This document shows, piece after piece, positions 25,101 to 30,170 of a stretch of 30,170 bases of DNA. The notes beneath the pieces are model-generated. The model did no database searches. It saw only the letters and a list, made by a program, of their open reading frames with translations, and was not told the origin of the DNA. This stretch comes from VMCP01 sp964408945 (GTDB lineage Bacteria > Bacteroidota > Bacteroidia > NS11-12g > UBA955), in assembly GCA_964408945.1 (NCBI GenBank), contig CAYPBJ010000026.1, forward strand, positions 1 through 30,170, read 5' to 3'. Every line of letters begins with the position of its first letter. Position 1 is the stretch's first letter. Position numbers and translations under genes: made by a program.

Positions 25101-25658
25101 TTATTTATTAATTAGTTGAAGCCAGTAATTCAAGTATGCATCTTTATAAGGTAAAAATGCTTGTTCATTTACTAAATTTTTAGAGTAATCAACATCCTTA
25201 AAAATAATTGGTTTTTTACCTACTTCAAAATTTTGGTAGTTTTTGGGGAAATTATTTTTTAAATAGTCTTGAATCAAATCAACAGGTATTATCATCAAAT
25301 GGTAATATAAGTCGAAATAAATTCTGGCTCCTGTTTTTCCAATTTCTAATTCATGTTTGCCATCTCTGATGATTCTACTCTTTAAAAAGTAATCTAGTAA
25401 TACCGATTGCCTCAAATTGAAATATAATGTTCCATAAGTCAGCATTAGAAAAGAATTAAGATTTATGAAACAATCGAATACGCGAAACATTTTACTCTCA
25501 AATTCTGTTAATTCACCAGGTTTAAAATCAATACTCAATGTTTTATTACAAATTGGATATTTTGAGCATCCCCAAAAATATGTGGAAGTTTTGTCTGAAT
25601 ACCTCAACATAAGATTTGAGCACATTGTGTTTACATTTGAAAGATTACAAGTATTCAT
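25101..25658 (-). CDS. Orphan protein with degenerate topoisomerase-type zinc ribbon
   Basis: 185 codons from the ATG at 25658; the frame could extend to a TTG at 25679, but ATG is preferred. The N-terminus resembles the zf-C4_Topoisom zinc ribbon: MCSNLMLRYSDKTSTYFWGC followed by SKYPICNKT. The second half keeps C31-x5-C37 and the FWGCS-x-YP-x-C core, but the first CxxC has only C13, with Asn at position 10. The remaining ~145 residues are helical and aromatic-rich with no known domain. Intact ribbons of this kind bind DNA and occur in topoisomerases, restriction enzymes and defence proteins. It is convergent with brxL across a 250-nt gap. Confidence 0.55.
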   Translation of the reverse strand: MNTCNLSNVNTMCSNLMLRYSDKTSTYFWGCSKYPICNKTLSIDFKPGELTEFESKMFRVFDCFINLNSFLMLTYGTLYFNLRQSVLLDYFLKSRIIRDGKHELEIGKTGARIYFDLYYHLMIIPVDLIQDYLKNNFPKNYQNFEVGKKPIIFKDVDYSKNLVNEQAFLPYKDAYLNYWLQLINK

Positions 25659-25689
25659 TTTAAAATAATAATTGATCAATTAAATCCAC

Positions 25690-26136
25690 TCACCCCATCA
25701 ACTCCCTCAACCGTTCGGCAACGGGACTCAGAGAGATCTCAAGTTGGTGTTCTACGCCGTTTATGGTGAAGCTGAGAGTGGTGCCGGAAATCGAGTAATC
25801 AATGCCTGTTTTGAAATAGGCCGAATTGCCGAAGCCCGCGTCGAAGCTGTCAAAGAATATTTCATCTAAGTTTAGGTCAGGATCGCGTCTGAGCCTGGGC
25901 GTCTCTTGATGGCGTCTACATAGTGCCCAGTAGTACATATAATTATCGGAATGCTTTCTCAACCAATCGTACATGTCGCAATAAAGATCTTCCTCCTCGC
26001 GAATCGATATTGTTCGCTTGACCAGGGTGCCGTTTTCCATTAGGAATAAATCAATGGTGCCAGAGAATCCCATCGCACCGGACGAGGCCGATTGGGCCCA
26101 GTAAAGATCGTTTTTTAATATTGTTTCTTCTATCAT
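25690..26136 (-). CDS. Orphan protein, second gene of a pair
   Basis: 148 residues; no family recognised. It is aromatic and acidic in the middle (DLYCDMYDWLRKHSDNYMYY, WALCRRHQETPRLRRDPDL) and ends with a predicted beta-sandwich-like stretch (TGIDYSISGTTLSFTINGVE). It begins 1 nt downstream of the 392-codon gene's stop, so the two form an operon. The DNA of both is visibly richer in G+C than BREX. A partner or chaperone role for the larger protein is only a guess. Confidence 0.6.
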   Translation of the reverse strand: MIEETILKNDLYWAQSASSGAMGFSGTIDLFLMENGTLVKRTISIREEEDLYCDMYDWLRKHSDNYMYYWALCRRHQETPRLRRDPDLNLDEIFFDSFDAGFGNSAYFKTGIDYSISGTTLSFTINGVEHQLEISLSPVAERLRELMG

Positions 26137-26137
26137 T

Positions 26138-27316
26138 TTAAAATCTTCCTTCTAGCATTTCGTGATAACCGAATTTCTTGGCAACGTGGAGCCAGCTGAG
26201 GGCGTTTTCAGGGCGCCACCAGCATTGCATCTGCTTGAATTTTTGCTTCCGCGGAAGCCTTGAGTATGCCAGGCTCCAAACCATGTATTTTGCCTGAACG
26301 GTGTCTATGTTTTGCTCCAAGAGTTGACTTCCCCCGAAAAAATCCGGATAAAAAATGTACGACCACGGGTCCTTCATCGATGGAATGGGATACAGTCGCG
26401 AGTGGTGAGGCAGAAAACAATAGGGCGACTGGAACCCGCGAAAAGGCGAGGCGCCGCGACGGTACTGCCGCTCCGAATAGCCGGCGTAAAACAACAACAT
26501 GGGGTCATCGGAGTCCAACTTTCGGTCATCGTCCATGCCCATCCGCGCATGCGTGTAACCCTCATTTTCATAGGGCTCGGCCTCCTCTTCGTAATTGGGA
26601 AAATTCGCGTTCAACAAGACCGTTTCTGCGTTAATCAACAGCTTTTGCTGCTCGTAATCGGAAATTTTTTCATCAATATACTGCTGATCGAGCGCATTCA
26701 GGCGGTCGCAATCAGACAAAATCACTTCCTTCGGAATCACATATTCGGGGTCATTATCCATCAAATGCGCGCTGTAATGCGTGCGCCGCTCTATGACAAA
26801 ATCACTCTGAAAATGCTCGCTGACCCACTCCCCCATCCCCGGAATTTGATGCTGAGTGTTCTCAATCACCGGCCTTACTTTGGGATTCGAGGGACATTGA
26901 TTCAGGAACCATTTCCAATGGGTATCAGTCAAGGGCAATTGCTGCAAGATCTTCACGCAGTTCCAATACGGACGCTGACGCTTTCCGTCGAAAAATTGCT
27001 CCCACTGATCGGTGGTGAGTCGCTGAAACATGGCCACCAAGGAATGTGTAGATTCATTGTCGAGCGCGGTGCCGCCCTTCTTTGCAAACGAGAGAATGTC
27101 TTCGAGCAACCGCAATCGATCGAGGCGCTTCGGAAGATCTAACGTCCCCAGAAACAAAGCACACAAATCTTTCAGCGCTTGATTTTGAAATTGGTGGTGC
27201 TGCAAGTAATCGCGGTGTTTGTAATAATCTTTCAGCTCGGCCAATTGAAAATTCACTTTGGGTTGGGCCATTTGGAAGTAGGCCTGTGCGAATTTCTTTT
27301 GCAGGGGATTTTTCAT
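26138..27316 (-). CDS. Orphan protein, first gene of a pair
   Basis: 392 residues, no family recognised and no transmembrane segment or signal peptide. The N-terminal ~110 residues are helical with many Gln/Leu (KKFAQAYFQMAQPKVNFQLA). The C-terminal third is rich in W, Y, F and P (PYCFLPHHSRLYPIPSMKDP, WSYIFYPDFFGG, CWWRPENALSWLHVA). GC-rich codon use gives several long antisense shadow frames, but this frame has the best composition and a good minus-strand promoter (TTG, 19 nt, TATATTTG) 17 nt before its ATG. It is divergent from the ADP-ribosylglycohydrolase gene. Function unknown. Confidence 0.65.
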   Translation of the reverse strand: MKNPLQKKFAQAYFQMAQPKVNFQLAELKDYYKHRDYLQHHQFQNQALKDLCALFLGTLDLPKRLDRLRLLEDILSFAKKGGTALDNESTHSLVAMFQRLTTDQWEQFFDGKRQRPYWNCVKILQQLPLTDTHWKWFLNQCPSNPKVRPVIENTQHQIPGMGEWVSEHFQSDFVIERRTHYSAHLMDNDPEYVIPKEVILSDCDRLNALDQQYIDEKISDYEQQKLLINAETVLLNANFPNYEEEAEPYENEGYTHARMGMDDDRKLDSDDPMLLFYAGYSERQYRRGASPFRGFQSPYCFLPHHSRLYPIPSMKDPWSYIFYPDFFGGSQLLEQNIDTVQAKYMVWSLAYSRLPRKQKFKQMQCWWRPENALSWLHVAKKFGYHEMLEGRF

Positions 27317-27333
27317 TGGGGAGAGGCTGAATT

Positions 27334-27363
27334 CAAATATAGGGATTGATTACATTTGTTCAA
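27334..27363 (-). promoter_or_regulatory. Bacteroidota-type promoter of the 392-codon gene
   Basis: On the minus strand TTG (27363-27361), a 19-nt spacer, then TATATTTG (27341-27334). This matches the Bacteroidota consensus of TTG or TTTG at -33, about 19 nt, and TAnnTTTG at -7. The ATG follows 17 nt after the -7 box. Confidence 0.65.
27351..27358 (+). promoter_or_regulatory. TAnnTTTG -7 box of the ADP-ribosylglycohydrolase gene
   Basis: TACATTTG, followed by TTCA and then the ATG at 27363. With transcription starting some 5-8 nt after the box, the mRNA would have almost no leader. No good TTG is seen at -33. It overlaps the divergent minus-strand promoter, so the two may compete. Confidence 0.5.
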
Positions 27364-28298
27364 TGATTGAAAATATCAAAGCAGCTTTATTGGGTGTGGC
27401 GGTAGGCGATGCGCTAGGCGTTCCAGTGGAGTTTAAAAGCCGCATTGCTTTGTCAAACAATCCGTTGACCGACATGATTGGATTTGGAACCCACGATCAA
27501 AAACCGGGAACTTGGTCAGATGATAGTTCACTAACTTTTTGCCTTGCGGAAGCTTTGACGGAAGAATTCGACCTTCAAAATTTGGGCAAAAAATTCGTTC
27601 AATGGTATTACGAAAAGTATTGGACACCCCGAGGGCGGGTCTTCGACATCGGAATTGCCACACGAGAAGCCATATTTAGATTGGAAGCGGGAGTAACTCC
27701 TGAATTTGCTGGGGGAACCGATGAAAATTCAAACGGGAACGGATCTCTGATGCGCATTTTGCCGTTGTTGTTTTACATTCATGAAAAACCCATTGAGGAG
27801 AGATATTATTGGTCAAAACAAGTTTCATCGCTCACACACGGGCACATTCGATCGGTTGTTTCCTGTTTCTATTACCTTGAATTTGCGCGGCACTTATTGT
27901 TGAAAAAGGAACCTTTGGAGGTTTACCATCAGCTGCAAGTTGAAATCCCCAGATTTTTAAGAACTATATCCATTGCAGATAATGCAATGACCCATTTCGA
28001 TCGCTTATTCCAATATAACATTTATGAATTCCAAGAATCTGAAATTGAAAGCAGCGGATATGTAATTCACACCTTGGAAGCCAGCATTTGGAGCCTCGTG
28101 ACCACATCCAACTATTCTGAGGCGGTTTTAAAAGCCATAAATCTTGGAAAAGACACTGATACTACTGGAGCTGTAACCGGCGGTTTGGCGGGCATTTATT
28201 ATGGATTCGAAGGAATCCCGACTCATTGGATCAATTCATTAGCCCGCAAAGATGACATTCTGGAATTAGCACTTAGAATGAGTGTTAAAATGAGTTAA
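27363..28298 (+). CDS. ADP-ribosylglycohydrolase (DraG/ARH family)
   Basis: 311 residues, the normal length for the family. It hydrolyses ADP-ribose from proteins or nucleic acids using two Mg ions. Visible motifs are LLGVAVGDALGVPVEF (N-terminal signature), GTWSDDSSLTFCLAEAL with metal ligands D53/D54, NGNGSLMRILPL in the middle and NLGKDTDTTGAVTGGLAG with metal ligands D264/D266. All catalytic features are present. Substrate cannot be deduced; family members reverse toxin or regulatory ADP-ribosylation, and some act on DNA or RNA. The next gene follows 8 nt later on the same strand. The start is fixed by the ATG directly after the -7 box. Confidence 0.92.
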   Translation: MIENIKAALLGVAVGDALGVPVEFKSRIALSNNPLTDMIGFGTHDQKPGTWSDDSSLTFCLAEALTEEFDLQNLGKKFVQWYYEKYWTPRGRVFDIGIATREAIFRLEAGVTPEFAGGTDENSNGNGSLMRILPLLFYIHEKPIEERYYWSKQVSSLTHGHIRSVVSCFYYLEFARHLLLKKEPLEVYHQLQVEIPRFLRTISIADNAMTHFDRLFQYNIYEFQESEIESSGYVIHTLEASIWSLVTTSNYSEAVLKAINLGKDTDTTGAVTGGLAGIYYGFEGIPTHWINSLARKDDILELALRMSVKMS

Positions 28299-28306
28299 TT
28301 TGCAAT

Positions 28307-28924
28307 ATGCAATTTCTGAAATCAGTAATGTCAACCGCGGAAAACCATTTTTATTTCTGCGGATGCGATGTCGAGATTTTCATTCATTGCATTGGAGATT
28401 TAGATTTTCGCATTAAAGACCACACCATTTTGGTGGAAAACGTTGAAACTTCGCTAATTTTTGAAGATCAAATTCGAGAGGAACAAGAGGAGAATTTAAT
28501 TTCTTGGTATAACCGAAAAAATGATGCTCAATTTATTTCAGAATGGTTTGAAGAAGATAAGTTTTTTAATACCCACTATTTAAAAATAGAGTTTGCTCTC
28601 GGGGGATTTATGGAATTTTGCGTCGGTGAATTGCATTTGGTTTACCCAGAAAATCATTCGTTAATGGATGTATTTTCAAAACTTCTTTGGATTTATGGAT
28701 ATTTTTCCGGCTCAGAAATCTGGAGATTGATGCGTCATAGTTCTGGATACATAATAGACTTAGATAGAAAGTACTTTATGCGTTCAGACCTTGAAATCAA
28801 GGAGCTAGTTGACAACATGATCCTTGAAAACACAATCATCACTAGGTTTCAAGAACGTGAAGAAGAATTTCGTCTAATGGAAGAAGCGGTAAAAGAAAAA
28901 CATCATCCACCTTCCTGGAATTAA
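28307..28924 (+). CDS. Orphan protein downstream of ADP-ribosylglycohydrolase
   Basis: 205 residues, acidic, soluble, unrecognised. Notable stretches are FYFCGCDVEIFIHCIGDLDF near the N-terminus, LKIEFALGGFMEFCVGELHL in the middle and a glutamate/lysine-rich helical tail. It starts 8 nt after the glycohydrolase stop, so it is probably co-transcribed and may be its partner or target. A second ATG lies seven codons in. Its TAA overlaps the TAA of the opposing membrane-protein gene, so the two genes share a convergent boundary with no room for a separate terminator. Confidence 0.6.
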   Translation: MQFLKSVMSTAENHFYFCGCDVEIFIHCIGDLDFRIKDHTILVENVETSLIFEDQIREEQEENLISWYNRKNDAQFISEWFEEDKFFNTHYLKIEFALGGFMEFCVGELHLVYPENHSLMDVFSKLLWIYGYFSGSEIWRLMRHSSGYIIDLDRKYFMRSDLEIKELVDNMILENTIITRFQEREEEFRLMEEAVKEKHHPPSWN

Positions 28925-29577
28925 TAATTTCCAAAATTCAATTGTGCACGACGTGAATTATTCTTAAACGTCATATTAAAATACGCGTCTTTGCTATGTA
29001 GTTTATATTCACCAAAATCCGTATTTCTAGAGTACACGAAACCAGAATCATTTTTAAACCAACATTTAGAAGGACTCTCTAATGAATTATAGAAATAACT
29101 GTTATCTCTATTAATCTCCGTTGGGATTGGCAAATTGGAAATCGAATCGAGAGTTTTAAAGAAACTTACTTTTAAAGGCTTTTTAAACTCAATTTCGGCA
29201 ATCACATCAAATTCGAAATCTCTCTTATTCTGACGAGTAATTTTGGTATTGACTACATTGAAATCAGGAATATCCACTCCAATTATCTCCTCGATATTCC
29301 ATTTATCGAGATATCTATCAATATAAGTGCCGGCTGGATTTTTAATACTCTCAATTGCCAAATTAAAACCAAGCGCCACCAAACCTATTGTGAGAAATAT
29401 CAATCCTATTTTGAGTAGAACTCGATTAACATATTTGTCAACTAAAAATACAAACAAGAAAAAGCCAACTGCCACAGGAAAAACAACCCAAGAATGAACT
29501 ACGTAAGATAACCATATCAAAACACCTAGGGAGAAAATCAAAGGTAATTTTCGAGAATTGACTGGGTTAAAATTCAT
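28921..29577 (-). CDS. Membrane protein with three N-terminal helices and a soluble tail
   Basis: 218 residues from the ATG at 29577. The frame could open at a TTG at 29589, but that TTG is the end of the -7 box TATATTTG, so it cannot be the start. Hydrophobic segments are at about 11-27 (LPLIFSLGVLIWLSYVV), 29-47 (WVVFPVAVGFFLFVFLV) and 54-74 (LKIGLIFLTIGLVALGFNLA). The C-terminal ~140 residues are polar and beta-rich (RDFEFDVIAEIEFKKPLKVS), probably outside the cytoplasm. No family is recognised. It is divergent from the HAD gene, whose box lies about 50 nt away. Confidence 0.65.
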   Translation of the reverse strand: MNFNPVNSRKLPLIFSLGVLIWLSYVVHSWVVFPVAVGFFLFVFLVDKYVNRVLLKIGLIFLTIGLVALGFNLAIESIKNPAGTYIDRYLDKWNIEEIIGVDIPDFNVVNTKITRQNKRDFEFDVIAEIEFKKPLKVSFFKTLDSISNLPIPTEINRDNSYFYNSLESPSKCWFKNDSGFVYSRNTDFGEYKLHSKDAYFNMTFKNNSRRAQLNFGNY

Positions 29578-29586
29578 GACGGAATT

Positions 29587-29594
29587 CAAATATA
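29587..29594 (-). promoter_or_regulatory. TATATTTG -7 box of the membrane-protein gene
   Basis: Exact TAnnTTTG match on the minus strand, 9 nt before the ATG at 29577. No clear TTG about 19 nt upstream. The box decides the start: the in-frame TTG upstream of the ATG is part of the promoter. Confidence 0.5.
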
Positions 29595-29629
29595 GTCAAT
29601 CAATAAAAATCCTTAAAAAATAAAAATCG

Positions 29630-29637
29630 TAACTTTG
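29630..29637 (+). promoter_or_regulatory. TAACTTTG -7 box of the HAD gene
   Basis: Exact TAnnTTTG match, followed by CACT and the GTG start at 29642, the same 4-nt spacing as at the ADP-ribosylglycohydrolase gene. This implies a leaderless mRNA. Upstream DNA is A-rich with no clear -33 TTG. Confidence 0.5.
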
Positions 29638-29641
29638 CACT

Positions 29642-30112
29642 GTGAAAGTTTTATTAGACATTGAAGGGGTAATGATTCCCGCAAAATCCTGGCAAACTTA
29701 TGAAATAGGATTGGATGGATTTGGTCTGTTTAATAAAATGGCGGTTGACAATCTGAATAAGATTATCACTTCATGCACTGATCTTGAGATTATTCTCACC
29801 ACATCGCATAAACAGAGATTTACAAGTGATGAATGGATGAGCATTTTCCAATCGAGGGGTGTGATTGCTTCGAAAATATCCAAGCTAAACACCGATAGTT
29901 TGGAAATGACGAGGAAAGATGAAGTCTATAGTTGGTATTTAAAAAATCCAAACGAGACATTCATTGTCATTGATGATGATAAAGGCCTTAATTCGTTAGA
30001 TTCCGATTTCAAACAAGAACATCTGATTTTAACCAATTCTACGGTCGGTTTAAATAGTCTAGCGACAGACGAAGCGTTATTAAAAATAAGCCAACTACTT
30101 AATAGAGTTTGA
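29642..30112 (+). CDS. HAD-fold protein of the Swiss-army-knife RNA-repair type
   Basis: 156 residues. HAD motif I is LLDIEGVMIP with D6 and E8 (the usual second Asp replaced by Glu). Motif II lies in ILTTSHKQRF (T53-S55), a basic residue near 91-92, and motif IV is FIVIDDDKGL (D111-D113), then LILTNSTVGLNS. This layout matches the small HAD domains seen alone or in RNA-repair polyproteins, presumed phosphatases. The GTG start is required to keep motif I; the first ATG is codon 11 and would remove it. A 9-bp hairpin follows the stop. Confidence 0.75.
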   Translation: MKVLLDIEGVMIPAKSWQTYEIGLDGFGLFNKMAVDNLNKIITSCTDLEIILTTSHKQRFTSDEWMSIFQSRGVIASKISKLNTDSLEMTRKDEVYSWYLKNPNETFIVIDDDKGLNSLDSDFKQEHLILTNSTVGLNSLATDEALLKISQLLNRV

Positions 30113-30116
30113 AGTA

Positions 30117-30140
30117 AACGAAAATCCAATCATTTTCGTT
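30117..30140 (+). terminator. Strong hairpin after the HAD gene
   Basis: Perfect 9-bp inverted repeat AACGAAAAT / ATTTTCGTT with a 6-nt loop (CCAATC), starting 5 nt after the HAD stop. Good terminator candidate in either direction; no long U-run follows. Confidence 0.5.
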
Positions 30141-30170
30141 ATACCTTCCATGAGAAATAAAACTGATCGC

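Noticed and set aside
26312..27142. 276-codon + strand open frame.
   Set aside because: It is antisense to the 392-codon gene, whose frame has better composition, a matching promoter and a 1-nt spacing to its downstream partner. GC-richer codon use explains the long shadow.

Overview
The window looks like a chromosomal piece of a Bacteroidota (Bacteroidetes) bacterium. The DNA is AT-rich, several genes follow TAnnTTTG -7 boxes (one with TTG exactly 19 nt upstream, the Bacteroidota sigma-factor consensus), and the protein families fit. No tRNA, rRNA or CRISPR array was seen.

The centre (6165-24847, + strand) is a ten-gene, translationally coupled operon: a type 1 BREX anti-phage system. It reads small XRE regulator, brxA, brxB, brxC, pglX, [AlkB-like dioxygenase, methyltransferase-RecQ fusion, coiled-coil tail-anchored protein], pglZ, brxL. 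Core order and protein lengths are canonical. The three bracketed genes are not part of the six-gene core, yet stop/start overlaps or a 3-nt gap stitch them between pglX and pglZ. They are the best candidate for something new: an accessory module combining base-alkyl removal, a possible methyltransferase joined to a 3'-5' helicase, and a membrane-anchored coiled coil.

Left of BREX (1-6164) is a scarred accessory zone. It holds the C-terminal ends of an EEP-family nuclease and of a DUF4143 ATPase joined back to back, and two divergent homologous orphan genes (892-1542 and 2995-3315) separated by two abutting decayed IS3-family remnants. A zinc-ribbon orphan follows, then an intact 1.19-kb IS3-family element (4190-5380) with a clear A-AAA-AAG frameshift site, which appears to split a small ORF. 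The 684 nt before the operon carry two inverted repeats that may be operators.

Right of BREX (24848-30170) are a degenerate zinc-ribbon protein, an orphan gene pair (392 and 148 codons) in visibly GC-richer DNA, a DraG-type ADP-ribosylglycohydrolase followed by an orphan, a three-helix membrane protein, and a HAD-fold protein like those of RNA-repair polyproteins. Two of these genes begin exactly 4 nt after a TAnnTTTG box, suggesting leaderless transcripts.

Functional reading, from family knowledge: PglX with other Brx proteins methylates host DNA and marks self. BrxC, PglZ and BrxL are needed for restriction of unmarked phage DNA. The roles of the three inserted genes are inferred, not shown.
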